From positions 1-34,477 of the forward strand of contig JAIZVZ010000040.1 in the NCBI GenBank assembly GCA_021768485.1: a DNA stretch of 34,477 nucleotides. The letters run 5' to 3'. Positions 27,025-34,477 of the stretch are shown in pieces. This DNA comes from Oxalobacteraceae bacterium. Its GTDB lineage: Bacteria > Pseudomonadota > Gammaproteobacteria > Burkholderiales > Burkholderiaceae_D. A program made the position numbers and the translations under genes. The notes beneath the pieces are model-generated. The model was not told where the DNA came from. It did no database searches and saw nothing but the letters and a program-made list of their open reading frames with translations. Each line of letters starts with the position of its first letter. The first letter of the stretch is position 1.

Positions 27025-28434
27025 ATGGCCATCGGCGCCGACGGCATCAGGATCGGCCCGGTCACGGCGGCCGAGCAAGTCGCGCCGCTGACGCCAGCCG
27101 GCGACGTCCGGCAAGAAGTTTTCCATCGATCGCTACAACAAATGCTCGGCCAGCAGCTGCAGGGCAATGTGCTCTCGCGCATGGCCGACGGCAGTTTCAT
27201 GGTCAAGGTCGAAGGCTTGGCCGCCCGCATGCAGCTGCCCGAAGGCACCAAAGCCGGCGATACGCTGCCGATGACGCTGACGGCCCTGAACCCGCGCCCC
27301 ACTTTTTCGCTGGGCCAGGAACACGGCAGCGCCGCTGCGCTGATCGTCCATGTCAACGACGAACTCACCTATGTCAAACCGGCGCCGCCGATCGCCCGCA
27401 ATATCGCCGTCAGCGGCCCCGGACCGGCCACCGCGCTCGTCTATCTGGAACCGGGGGCCGCCTCCCCCTTTAGCAGCGAGACCGGCAACAAGGCGGCGTT
27501 GACTTCCGCAGGACAATTGCTCGATGTGACAGTCGACGATGAAAGCCTGATCTATGGCCCACGCGCCGCCGTCGGCGGTACCGGTAGCGCCGCCGCCCTG
27601 GCCGGCACCACTGCGCCGGCGGCAGTCCTGTCCAAAAACGCTCTGGCGGCCAATGCCGCCCTCAATCAGGCGCTCAGCGAGAGCAGCAGCGCCCAGGCTT
27701 CGCTGAGCAATGCCGGCAAGCTGATCAATCAGGTATTGCAGGCGACGGCCGAGATGCCCCACGTCATTGTCGGCAGCACACCCATCGTCGGCAGCCCGAC
27801 GGTCGTGCCGCAGCAACTGGCCGCCGCCCTGCACTCGGCGCTCGACCTGAGCGGCGTGTTTTACGAATCGCATTTGCGGCAATGGCTTGACGGCAAGCGC
27901 GACCTCAGCCAGCTGGCCCGCGAGCCGCAGGCGCAGGCGCAAAACGCGCTGGCAGGCGAGCGCGCGGCATTGGCCAATGCCGCCAGCCTCAGTGTCAGTG
28001 CCGAGATGGCGGCCAGCGCCTCGCGCCAGGCCGGCGTCGAAGAGGCCGGCCTGGCCTTCCCGCACCTGGTCAATCTGCAGCTCAATGCGCTCGAACAGCA
28101 TGCCGTGCAATGGTCGGGGCAGATCTGGCCCGGGCAGCAGATGGAGTGGGAAGTCCAGCTCGAGCAGGCGCAAAAGGACGCCGGCGGCCGCGGCGGCGAC
28201 AATCAAGAGCAAAGCCGCATCTGGCACAGCGCCATGCGCTTCCACTTCCCTCTGCTCGGCAAGATCGGGGCGACGATCCATCTGGTGGGCAATGTGGTGC
28301 AAGTCGAACTCAGCACGCCCGACGCCGCCACCGCCAGCACCTTGCGCGACGCTTCGGGGCAACTGGCCAGCGCGCTTGACGCTGCCGGCTCGCCCCTGCA
28401 ATCATTTGCGGTAAAGCTCGATGAGCCCACCTGA
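27025..28434 (+). CDS. fliK: FliK-like flagellar hook-length control protein
   Basis: FliK measures hook length and triggers the export switch by acting on FlhB. The 469-residue product has a long low-complexity Ala/Gly/Ser-rich first part (about 100-340) and a C-terminal Flg_hook-type domain (about 355-465). That domain shows WSGQIWPGQQMEWEVQL, FHFPLLGKIGATIHLVGNVVQVEL and LASALDAAGSPLQSFAV, the pattern of the FliK C-terminal switch domain. It overlaps the downstream FlhB-C-like gene by 14 bases, and such a pair suggests the two act together. Because the fliH-J-K segment lies beyond the right edge, this may be a second FliK paralogue; the symbol is tentative. Confidence 0.7.
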   Translation: MAIGADGIRIGPVTAAEQVAPLTPAGDVRQEVFHRSLQQMLGQQLQGNVLSRMADGSFMVKVEGLAARMQLPEGTKAGDTLPMTLTALNPRPTFSLGQEHGSAAALIVHVNDELTYVKPAPPIARNIAVSGPGPATALVYLEPGAASPFSSETGNKAALTSAGQLLDVTVDDESLIYGPRAAVGGTGSAAALAGTTAPAAVLSKNALAANAALNQALSESSSAQASLSNAGKLINQVLQATAEMPHVIVGSTPIVGSPTVVPQQLAAALHSALDLSGVFYESHLRQWLDGKRDLSQLAREPQAQAQNALAGERAALANAASLSVSAEMAASASRQAGVEEAGLAFPHLVNLQLNALEQHAVQWSGQIWPGQQMEWEVQLEQAQKDAGGRGGDNQEQSRIWHSAMRFHFPLLGKIGATIHLVGNVVQVELSTPDAATASTLRDASGQLASALDAAGSPLQSFAVKLDEPT

Positions 28435-28732
28435 CACAGACGACAGCGCGCCGAAAGGCGAGCCGCCACTGCAGAGTGCGGTGGCGATTGCCTATGGCCT
28501 CGACGACACCGTGCCGAAAGTGGTGGCCAAAGGGCGCGGCCTGGTGGCCGCGCAAATCATTGCCAAGGCTAATGAACACGGGGTCTTCGTGCATGAATCG
28601 CGCGAAATGGTGGCGCTGTTAATGCAGGTCGATCTGGACAGCCATATTCCGCCCGCACTGTATCGCGCGGTTGCGGAACTGTTGGCATGGCTATATCATA
28701 TAGAAACTACTAAAAACGATGCGGGAACCTAG
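28421..28732 (+). CDS. FlhX: stand-alone FlhB cytoplasmic-domain homologue
   Basis: The 103-residue product matches the C-terminal part of the export switch FlhB after its NPTH autocleavage site. VAIAYGLDDTVPKVVAKGRGLVAAQII and VHESREMVALLMQVDLDSHIPPALYRAVAELLAWLY are strongly FlhB-like, shown here in part by VPKVVAKGRGL and IPPALYRAVAELLAWLY. It lacks the four FlhB membrane helices and the NPTH motif, so it represents only the FlhB-CC fragment. Helicobacter FlhX is a known analogue that can replace that fragment. It overlaps the FliK-like gene by 14 bases and its stop codon lies inside a strong terminator stem. Confidence 0.88.
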   Translation: MSPPDTDDSAPKGEPPLQSAVAIAYGLDDTVPKVVAKGRGLVAAQIIAKANEHGVFVHESREMVALLMQVDLDSHIPPALYRAVAELLAWLYHIETTKNDAGT

Positions 28733-28762
28733 CTTTGGCCGGACCTTCCCGCTATTTTTTTT
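28721..28762 (+). terminator. rho-independent terminator after flhX
   Basis: GCGGGAA (28721-28727) pairs perfectly with TTCCCGC (28746-28752), followed by TATTTTTTTT. The left arm overlaps the last codons of flhX. It should end the fliD-to-flhX transcript and isolates ycgR. Confidence 0.92.
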
Positions 28763-28797
28763 AACTCTTCCTTTCACTTTTCTCCTAGCTGGACTTG

Positions 28798-29577
28798 ATG
28801 CAATCAGACCAAGACAATTTGCAGCCCGATGATTTACCCCCCGATAACTTGCAAGACTATCGCATCGAGTCGCGCCTGGAAATCATCGCCCTTCTGCGTG
28901 CGCTATCGGAAAAAAATCAATTTGTGAAGATGTCCATCATCGGACATAACGATGCCTGTGTGACCTCGATTCTCGAAGTCGATGCCGAAAATGACTACCT
29001 GCTCCTCGATTGTTCGATCGACAACGAGCAAAACCGGCGCATGATCAGCGCCGACAAAGTGTCCTTCGATACCGCCCTCGATAAAATCCGCATCATGTTT
29101 TCGACCACGTCGATGGAAGAATGCATGTTTGAAGGGCGGCTCGCCTTGCGCATGCCGATTCCCGACAATCTGATCCGCCTGCAGCGCCGCGATTTATTCC
29201 GCATTAATACACCGGTGCTCAATCCGGTGCGCTGTTCGATTCCCCTGCCTGAAGATATAGGCGAGGGATCGGCCCACTTTCCGCTGGCCGATATCAGCGG
29301 CGGCGGCATCGCCTTGCTCGACGAAAAAATGATACTCGATAATTTGATCGGACGCGTCTACAAAGGCTGCCGCATCGACATTCCCGAGATCGGCCTGGTG
29401 ACATGCTCACTTGAAATTCGCAGCTCGCAAGATCTGACCTTATTGAATGGCAAAACAAGCCGCCGTCTCGGCTGCCTGTTCCGCGACATGCCGCGTTCGA
29501 ATCAAAACTTTGTGGATCGCTACATTACCAAGCTGCAAAGAGAATTGAATGCCAAGCTGACCGGCCTCGGCAAATAA
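28798..29577 (+). CDS. ycgR: flagellar brake protein YcgR (PilZ, c-di-GMP effector)
   Basis: YcgR binds cyclic di-GMP and then slows the flagellar motor by contacting MotA or the FliG/FliM switch. The 259-residue product has an N-terminal YcgR domain (about 20-120, with LLDCSIDNEQNRRM) and a C-terminal PilZ domain. The c-di-GMP motifs are intact: RxxxR as R131-D-L-F-R135, and D/NxSxxG as D165-I-S167-G-G-G170. Length matches the family. ATG 28798 is preceded by a TTG that could also start translation; the Shine-Dalgarno is weak. Only 36 bases separate the upstream terminator T run from the start, so a promoter must be very close or overlap it. Confidence 0.95.
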   Translation: MQSDQDNLQPDDLPPDNLQDYRIESRLEIIALLRALSEKNQFVKMSIIGHNDACVTSILEVDAENDYLLLDCSIDNEQNRRMISADKVSFDTALDKIRIMFSTTSMEECMFEGRLALRMPIPDNLIRLQRRDLFRINTPVLNPVRCSIPLPEDIGEGSAHFPLADISGGGIALLDEKMILDNLIGRVYKGCRIDIPEIGLVTCSLEIRSSQDLTLLNGKTSRRLGCLFRDMPRSNQNFVDRYITKLQRELNAKLTGLGK

Positions 29578-29578
29578 G

Positions 29579-29624
29579 CGGGCCGGCGCCGCCAGTGCGG
29601 CGGCGCTGCCGCCGCACCGGCCCG
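29579..29624 (+). terminator. GC-rich stem after ycgR
   Basis: CGGGCCGG (29579-29586) pairs perfectly with CCGGCCCG (29617-29624), with a nested GCGCCGCC/GGCGGCGC stem inside. Only GTTTC follows, so the U tract is poor. It lies directly after the ycgR stop and may terminate or protect that message. Confidence 0.4.
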
Positions 29625-29710
29625 TTTCAAAAAAACCACATCCATCCCCCGCGCCAAGATCACGGCGACATTTCCTGCAGAAATAGTTGGTGACGCGCAC
29701 GACTTATTTA

Positions 29711-29727
29711 ATGTATTATGAATACAT
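29711..29727. promoter_or_regulatory. 17-bp palindrome upstream of the BON/LysM gene
   Basis: ATGTATT and AATACAT flank ATG, forming a perfect dyad centred about 31 bases before the start codon. It overlaps a -10-like TATTAT. This is the position and size of a repressor operator, but the regulator is unknown. Confidence 0.5.
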
Positions 29728-29749
29728 CTTAAACTCTGGAGCGTGGGCC

Positions 29750-30277
29750 ATGGCCTTATTTACCTTCATTCAAGAAGCTGGCGAAGAACTCTTTCAAGCC
29801 GGGCAAGCGGCGCCGGCGACCAGCCCCGAGCAAGCCCTGCTCGCCTATATCGCGGCGCAGGCGCTGTCGATGGACGGGGTGACCCTGGCATTCGAGCCGG
29901 CGACGGCCACCGTGACGCTCAGCGGCAAGGCGCTCGATCAAACCACGCGCGAAAAAATCATCTTATGTTGCGGAAATGTCGAAGGAGTGGCGCAAGTCGA
30001 CGACCAGATGGCATTCGCCGACGGCGAGGTGGTTCACACCGAATGGTATAGCACGCGGCACGGCGACAATTTGCCGAATATCTCGCAGCGGTTTTATGGC
30101 GATGCCAACAAATACATGGATATTTTCGAAGCCAACACGCCCATGCTGCCACATCCGGACAAGATCTATCTCGGACAGATGCTGCGCATTCCGCGCGGAT
30201 CGAGAAAATGTTTTGAGCCGACCATCTTGTGGCGCAAGAATCGCCATGCGGCAGTGCAGGCGCAAACGCCCGAGTAA
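29750..30277 (+). CDS. BON and LysM domain protein, Kbp (YgaU)-like
   Basis: E. coli Kbp is a cytoplasmic potassium-binding protein with a BON and a LysM domain. The 175-residue product has the same order. The BON-like part (about 25-93) includes GVTLAFEPATATVTLSGKA and GVAQVDDQM. The LysM part (about 97-150) includes YSTRHGDNLPNISQRFYGDANKYMDIFEAN (recognisable by DNLPNISQRFYGD) and HPDKIYLGQMLRIP. It exceeds the usual 149 residues by a basic C-terminal tail. GGAG at 29738-29741 supports ATG 29750. It has no known flagellar role and appears to be an independent, separately regulated gene between ycgR and fliE. Confidence 0.85.
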   Translation: MALFTFIQEAGEELFQAGQAAPATSPEQALLAYIAAQALSMDGVTLAFEPATATVTLSGKALDQTTREKIILCCGNVEGVAQVDDQMAFADGEVVHTEWYSTRHGDNLPNISQRFYGDANKYMDIFEANTPMLPHPDKIYLGQMLRIPRGSRKCFEPTILWRKNRHAAVQAQTPE

Positions 30278-30292
30278 AGCCGCGGGCCGGGC

Positions 30293-30317
30293 GTGGCGCC
30301 GGGTGCAGCGGCGCCGC
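30293..30317. terminator. hairpin between convergent Kbp-like gene and fliE
   Basis: GTGGCGCC (30293-30300) pairs with GGCGCCGC (30310-30317) around a 9-base loop, with one G-T pair. It lies between the two converging stop codons. No T tract follows on either strand, so its terminator role is uncertain. Confidence 0.3.
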
Positions 30318-30758
30318 TCACACCTGCATATTCATGATTTCGTGATAGGCCGAGACCAGTTTATTGCGCACCTGGACGGTACCCTGAAAGGAAATGCTGG
30401 CTTTTTGCATTGAAATCATCACGTCCGACAGATTGACCTTGTCATCGCCCATCGAAAACCGCTCGCCCATTTTTTCAGAGCTTTGCTGGGCATTGCTGAC
30501 GGCTTCGAGCTGATTTTTCAAGGCATCGGAAAAACTGACCTTGCTGGCCGGCATAGCATCGGCCGGCGCCGTGACGGCCGACGAGGCCTCCATGCCATCG
30601 AGCCCCTGGACGCGAGCGGCAGGCGAAGGAAACAGGCCGTCAAGCCCCTGCGGACGGCCGGCGCCCATGCCGTCAAGCGCTTGCGGACGACTGGCCGCCG
30701 CCTTCAGCTGCTCCATCATCGCTTGAATCCGACTACTGTCGATCGCTCCGGTTTTCAC
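30318..30758 (-). CDS. fliE: flagellar hook-basal body protein FliE, with N-terminal repeats
   Basis: FliE joins the MS ring to the rod and is among the first proteins exported. The 146-residue product has a typical C-terminal FliE domain (about 70-146), with SFSDALKNQLEAVSNAQQ, LSDVMISMQKASISFQ and VRNKLVSAYHEIMNMQV. It is longer than the common 100-115 residues because of three repeats of PQ-A/G-LDG between residues about 24 and 56. The start is GTG at 30758, preceded by AAGGGGTGAG; an ATG two bases upstream is out of frame and stops at once. It is transcribed away from fliF, unlike many clusters where fliE leads the fliF operon. Confidence 0.93.
   Translation of the reverse strand: MKTGAIDSSRIQAMMEQLKAAASRPQALDGMGAGRPQGLDGLFPSPAARVQGLDGMEASSAVTAPADAMPASKVSFSDALKNQLEAVSNAQQSSEKMGERFSMGDDKVNLSDVMISMQKASISFQGTVQVRNKLVSAYHEIMNMQV
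30591..30689 (-). repeat. three imperfect 24-bp repeats inside fliE
   Basis: Copies at 30591-30614, 30633-30656 and 30666-30689 share the pattern CAkGCCrTCaAGCsCyTGsrsACG on the plus strand. They encode the repeated (P/V)Q(A/G)LDG(M/L). The spacing is irregular (42 and 33 bases), both multiples of three, so the reading frame is kept. Confidence 0.65.
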
Positions 30759-31133
30759 ATTCTCACCCCTTCAAATAAATTACTGGCGGCAACACTTACC
30801 GCGCCAAGTGCCGGGTACAATACGATTTGACTGCAGGCAGCACTGGTCTACCCTGCCACGATAGCAGTGCGCAGCAATTAACATGTTTCGATAAAAACAG
30901 GAAACTTCGGTCTGTTCCATCGATTAAACCGGCTTGCATGACGACATAATTGTGAAAATTCGCGATATATGGTTTGTTTACACGCCAAATCGACCTCTGC
31001 CAGCAAGACGCCGACTGTCTGGCCGGAGGCGGACCGATAAGCAAATGTCAATCAAGAATGCAAAATGCGCAGTCCCACGTTATTGACTGTGCACTAAACC
31101 CTAAACACATAACCACGCCCCCGGAAACAGACC
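30759..31133. other. divergent intergenic region fliE/fliF
   Basis: This 375-base region must carry the promoters for fliE (minus) and fliFGH (plus). It is AT-rich at about 30880-30990. ACCGATAA at 31033-31040 equals the flagellin -10 octamer but has no TAAA at the right distance. TTGACT at 31083-31088 lies close to the fliF ATG with a poor -10. No sigma-54 GG-N10-GC element with good flanks was found on either strand. I see no gene here. Confidence 0.4.
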
Positions 31134-32882
31134 ATGGCAGAAGAGGAAGAACTAGCCCTCATAACCGAAGCGCCTCCCGCGCCTCCAGAGCCGCCGCCGA
31201 CCTTTCTGCAAACGCAGTTCGGCCGCAATCTGGCGATCGGCATTGGGATTGCCGTGGTACTGGCAGTCATGGGTGCGGTCTGGATGTGGACCCAGAAACA
31301 AGATGACGTGGTCTTGTTTTCCAACGTTTCCGACCGCGACGGCGGTGCCATCATCGCCTCGCTGCAGGCCTTGAATATTCCGTACAAATACTCCGCGGGC
31401 GGCGGCGCCATTCTGGTGCCGGCCAATCAAGTCCACGACGCGCGCCTGAAACTGGCGGCCCAGGGCTTGCCCAAGGGCGGCAACGTCGGCTTCGAGCTGA
31501 TGGAAAACCAGAAATTGGGCGTCTCGCAATTTCTCGAACAAGTCAATTTCCAGCGGGCGCTGGAAGGCGAGCTGGCGCGCACCATCGGCGCCGTCGGCGC
31601 GGTCGAATCGGTGCGCGTGCATCTGGCCCTGCCGAAACCATCGGTGTTCGTACGCGACCAGCAAAAGCCGACCGCCTCGGTATTTCTGACGCTGCACCCG
31701 AACCGCACCATGGACCCGGCCCAGGTGCGCGCCATCGTCCACCTGGTGGCCAGCAGCGTGCCTGATTTGCCGCCGGCAAATGTCACCGTGGTCGACCAGG
31801 ACGGCAATTTGCTGTCCGATCCGAACAAGGCCAACAAAGGTCTGGATCCGAACCAGTTAAAATATGTGCAACAGCTGCAGCAAAATATCGTCAAACAAGT
31901 CGAATCGCTGGTCGCGCCCATCGTCGGCCCCAACAACGTGCGCGCCGAAGCGACCGCCGACGTCGATTTTTCACTGACCGAACAGGCCGCAGAAAGCTAC
32001 CGCCCCAACTCGCCACCGGAAAAATCGGCGATCCGCAGCCAGCAAACGCTGGAATCGCAAAACGGCGGCAACGGCCAGAGCGGCATCCCGGGTTCGCTGA
32101 CCAACCAGCCGCCCAACCCATCGGCGGCGCCGGTGACCACCACCACGACCTCGACCTCGTCGAGCGCGGCCAGCAGCAGCACGCGCAAGGAATCGACCAC
32201 CAATTTCGAGGTCGACAAGACGATCCGCTATTCGCAGCAGGCGATGGGCGGCCTGAAACGGCTGTCGGTGGCGGTTGCCCTCAATTACAAGCGCATCATC
32301 GATCCGAAGACCGGCAATGTGACGATCAAGCCGCTGACCGATGCTGAAAAGAACCAGATCACCGACCTGGTGCGCGAAGCAATGGGCTTTAACCGCGACC
32401 GCGGCGATACGCTCAACGTCTCCAATATCCCGTTCGACGGCGTCGACAAGCCGGAACCGGTGCCGGTGCCGGTGCCATGGTGGAAAGACCGCGACAACTT
32501 TGAATTGCTCATGAAAGGCGGTAAGCTACTGCTTGGCATCATCGTCCTGGCCTTCTTGTACTTCAAATTCCTGCGGCCATTGCTGCGCCCGGTCTTGCAC
32601 AAGTTCGACGAGATCACCAAAGTGCCCGAGCCCGAATTGACCCCCGCCGAGGTGCAGGCGGCGCTGGAGCTGGCCGAGGCCGAAGCCAGGGGCGAGACGG
32701 CGGAAGGCGAAGAAGGCGCGGAAGAAGACGAGAATCCGCTCAACCTGTCCGAAGAGGAGCTGGAGGAAGCCAAGCAGGACGTCAGCTATCGGGCCAACCT
32801 GGATATGGCCAAAAAGCTGGCCAAGGAAGATCCGCGGATTATCGCCAACGTTATCAAAGCATGGATAGGCGCAAATGAGTAA
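31134..32882 (+). CDS. fliF: flagellar MS-ring protein FliF
   Basis: FliF forms the MS ring that houses the export gate and carries FliG. The 582-residue product has an acidic cytoplasmic N terminus, a first membrane helix (about 33-53) and the YscJ/FliF ring-building domains (SNVSDRDGGAIIASLQ, MENQKLGVSQFLEQVNFQRALEGELART). A Ser/Thr-rich periplasmic insert (about 300-355) follows, then a second helix (about 465-482). The acidic C-terminal tail ends LAKEDPRIIANVIKAW, the conserved FliG-binding segment. Length is typical. It overlaps fliG by 8 bases and leads the fliFGH operon; its Shine-Dalgarno is weak. Confidence 0.98.
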   Translation: MAEEEELALITEAPPAPPEPPPTFLQTQFGRNLAIGIGIAVVLAVMGAVWMWTQKQDDVVLFSNVSDRDGGAIIASLQALNIPYKYSAGGGAILVPANQVHDARLKLAAQGLPKGGNVGFELMENQKLGVSQFLEQVNFQRALEGELARTIGAVGAVESVRVHLALPKPSVFVRDQQKPTASVFLTLHPNRTMDPAQVRAIVHLVASSVPDLPPANVTVVDQDGNLLSDPNKANKGLDPNQLKYVQQLQQNIVKQVESLVAPIVGPNNVRAEATADVDFSLTEQAAESYRPNSPPEKSAIRSQQTLESQNGGNGQSGIPGSLTNQPPNPSAAPVTTTTTSTSSSAASSSTRKESTTNFEVDKTIRYSQQAMGGLKRLSVAVALNYKRIIDPKTGNVTIKPLTDAEKNQITDLVREAMGFNRDRGDTLNVSNIPFDGVDKPEPVPVPVPWWKDRDNFELLMKGGKLLLGIIVLAFLYFKFLRPLLRPVLHKFDEITKVPEPELTPAEVQAALELAEAEARGETAEGEEGAEEDENPLNLSEEELEEAKQDVSYRANLDMAKKLAKEDPRIIANVIKAWIGANE

Positions 32883-33876
32883 TAACGAAAATGGAGTCGA
32901 AAACGCGGCCATCCTGATGCTCGCGATTGGCCAGTTCGAAGCGTCCGAAGTCATGAAATTTCTCGGCCCGCGCGAAGTGCTCAAACTCGGCGCGGCGATG
33001 GCGACCATGAAGGGCGTCGCCCATGAGCGGGTGGCCGAAGTGCTCGAAGCGTTTCGCGCCGAGACCGAACTCAACTCGACGGTCGGCCTCGATTCCGACG
33101 AATACATCCGCCAGGTGCTGACGCAGGCGCTCGGCGACGACAAGGCCTCGGTGCTGCTCAACCGTATCCTCGGCGGCAAGGATGCCAGCGGCATCGAAAG
33201 CCTGAAGTGGATGGATTCGCAAACGGTGGCCGAACTGATCCGCAACGAACATCCGCAAATCATCGCCACCATCCTGGTCCACCTCGAACGCGACCAGGCA
33301 TGCGAAATCCTGGGCCAGTTCACGGACCGTTTGCGCAACGACGTCGTGCTGCGTATCGCCACCCTCGACGGCGTGCAGCCGGCGGCGCTGCGCGAACTCA
33401 ACGATGTGCTGACCAAGCTCTTGTCCGGCAATGAAAACATCAAGAAATCCTCGCTCGGCGGCGTGCGCACGGCGGCCGAAATCCTCAACTTCATGAGCGG
33501 CGAGCAGGAATCGTCGGTGATGGACAACATCAAGAACTACGATAACGACATGGCGCAAAAGATCATGGACGAGATGTTCGTGTTCGACAACGTCATCGAT
33601 ATCGACGACCGCGGCATCCAGCTGCTGCTGCGCGAAGTGCAGTCCGAAATGCTGATCATCGCGCTCAAGGGCGCCAGCCAGGATTTGCGCGACAAGATCT
33701 TCAAGAATATGTCGCAGCGTGCCAGCGAAATGATGCGCGAAGATCTCGAATCGAAAGGGCCGGTACGCCTGTCCGAAGTCGAAACGCAGCAAAAGCAGAT
33801 CCTGCAAATCGTACGCCGCCTGGCCGACGAAGGACAGATCGTATTAGGCGGCAAGGGCGAGGACTCTTTTGTCTAA
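32875..33876 (+). CDS. fliG: flagellar motor switch protein FliG
   Basis: FliG is the C-ring protein on which the stator acts to make torque. The 333-residue product has all three domains. The N-terminal domain binds FliF (AAILMLAIGQFEASEVMKFL). The middle domain contains NEHPQIIATILVHLERDQA with the EHPQ motif. The C-terminal torque domain contains DNVIDIDDRGIQLLLREV, in which the charged residues contact MotA. It ends EGQIVLGGKGEDSFV. The start ATG overlaps the end of fliF by 8 bases and its stop overlaps the TTG start of fliH. YcgR, encoded upstream, is known to act on this switch. Confidence 0.98.
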   Translation: MSNNENGVENAAILMLAIGQFEASEVMKFLGPREVLKLGAAMATMKGVAHERVAEVLEAFRAETELNSTVGLDSDEYIRQVLTQALGDDKASVLLNRILGGKDASGIESLKWMDSQTVAELIRNEHPQIIATILVHLERDQACEILGQFTDRLRNDVVLRIATLDGVQPAALRELNDVLTKLLSGNENIKKSSLGGVRTAAEILNFMSGEQESSVMDNIKNYDNDMAQKIMDEMFVFDNVIDIDDRGIQLLLREVQSEMLIIALKGASQDLRDKIFKNMSQRASEMMREDLESKGPVRLSEVETQQKQILQIVRRLADEGQIVLGGKGEDSFV

Positions 33877-34477
33877 GATCATCACGCCGAAAGAGGAGAT
33901 GTCAGCCTATCAGCGCTGGGAAATGGCCTCGTTCGACGAAAAGCCGCCGGAACCTGTGGCGCAGGAAGAGGTGGAGGCCATCGAGCTGCCGACCGCCGAA
34001 TCGGTCGCCAAGATTCTCGAAGACGCGCGCCAGGAAGGTTATGCCGACGGCCTGGCGCGCGGCCTGGCCGAAGGCACCGCGCGCGGCTTGGCGCAGGGAA
34101 CGGCCGAAGGGCTGGAATCGGGGCGCACCGAAGTCGAAACCGAAATCGCCCAATTGCGCCTGCTGGCCAGCAATTACAGCCAGGCGCTGACCAGCGCCGA
34201 TGAACTGATTGCCGAAGACATCCTCAATCTGTCGCTCGACATGGCCAAGGCCGTCCTGAAAACGGCCTTGACGGCCCAGCCGGAACTGGTGCTGGCCGTG
34301 ATCCGCGAAGCGATCGACTATCTGCCGACGCTGCAGCAGCCGGCGCTTCTGCACCTGCATTCCGAAGACGCCTTGCTGGTGCGCGAACGGATGGCCGAGG
34401 AACTGGCAACCGGCGGCTGGCGCATCGTCGAGGACGACCTGATCGAACGCGGCGGCTGCCGCATCGACACCGGCAGC
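33869..34477 (+). CDS. fliH: flagellar export ATPase regulator FliH, partial (cut by window edge)
   Basis: FliH binds and restrains the export ATPase FliI and links it to the C ring. From TTG 33869 an open frame of 203 codons runs to the last base without a stop, so the 3' end is missing. The N-terminal segment KIITPKEEMSAYQRWEMASF is typical of FliH in this group, which supports the TTG start; ATG 33899 is the alternative. Residues about 55-88 form a GxxxG-type series (GYADGLARGLAEGTARG, then LAQGTAEGLESG), a hallmark of FliH. The part beyond matches the FliH/HrpE C-terminal domain (LNLSLDMAKAVLKTALT). It overlaps fliG by 8 bases. Confidence 0.93.
   Translation, partial: MSKIITPKEEMSAYQRWEMASFDEKPPEPVAQEEVEAIELPTAESVAKILEDARQEGYADGLARGLAEGTARGLAQGTAEGLESGRTEVETEIAQLRLLASNYSQALTSADELIAEDILNLSLDMAKAVLKTALTAQPELVLAVIREAIDYLPTLQQPALLHLHSEDALLVRERMAEELATGGWRIVEDDLIERGGCRIDTGS

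Noticed and set aside
31033-31040. ACCGATAA before fliF as a sigma-28 promoter
   Set aside because: The -35 position (31014-31017) reads ACTG and not TAAA; fliF operons are also normally not class-III genes.

Overview
The window is GC-rich DNA from a motile Gram-negative bacterium. The flagellar gene order (fliC-flaG-fliD-fliS-fliT, a FliK/FlhX pair, ycgR, then divergent fliE and fliFGH) and the TPR-type glycosyltransferases suggest a betaproteobacterium of the Burkholderiales, most likely Oxalobacteraceae (Janthinobacterium/Massilia/Duganella-like). This placement is inferred from protein resemblance and gene order; no rRNA or other phylogenetic marker is present.

Region 1 (1-6607) holds a TPR plus GT9-like glycosyltransferase, a type I secretion pair (HlyB-like ABC exporter with a degenerate C39 domain, and a HlyD-like adaptor) and a small glycosyltransferase. 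Five 9-bp tandem repeats abut the start of the exporter gene. No TolC or secreted substrate is visible. Region 2 (6888-17200) is one tightly coupled, same-strand run. It contains all six CMP-pseudaminic acid genes in the order pseB-pseC-pseF-pseG-pseH-pseI, mostly joined by 4-17 bp overlaps. They are followed by a Gfo/Idh/MocA oxidoreductase, a DegT-type aminotransferase, a FemAB-like acyltransferase and an unfamiliar GT-B-like protein. Region 3 (17226-21658, minus strand) holds a large unrecognised GT-B-like protein and an 888-residue fusion of a SPINDLY/OGT-type GT41 glycosyltransferase to a TylF-type O-methyltransferase. The fusion carries a strong internal ribosome binding site and ATG at the junction. 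Region 4 (22341-34477) is the flagellar block: flagellin with a near-consensus sigma-28 promoter, FlaG, filament cap, FliS and FliT chaperones, FliK-like and FlhX proteins, the YcgR brake, a Kbp-like BON/LysM gene, fliE on the opposite strand, and fliF-fliG-fliH. fliH runs off the right edge.

The likely common theme is flagellin glycosylation. Regions 1-3 would make CMP-pseudaminic acid, probably a further modified amino sugar, and the transferases and methyltransferase that decorate flagellin; region 4 builds the filament. No Maf-type transferase is visible, so the enzyme attaching pseudaminic acid must be one of the unusual proteins here or lie outside the window. The points most worth a second look are the missing Maf and its candidate replacements, the oxidoreductase-aminotransferase-acyltransferase module added to the pse operon, and the OGT-TylF fusion with its preserved internal start.
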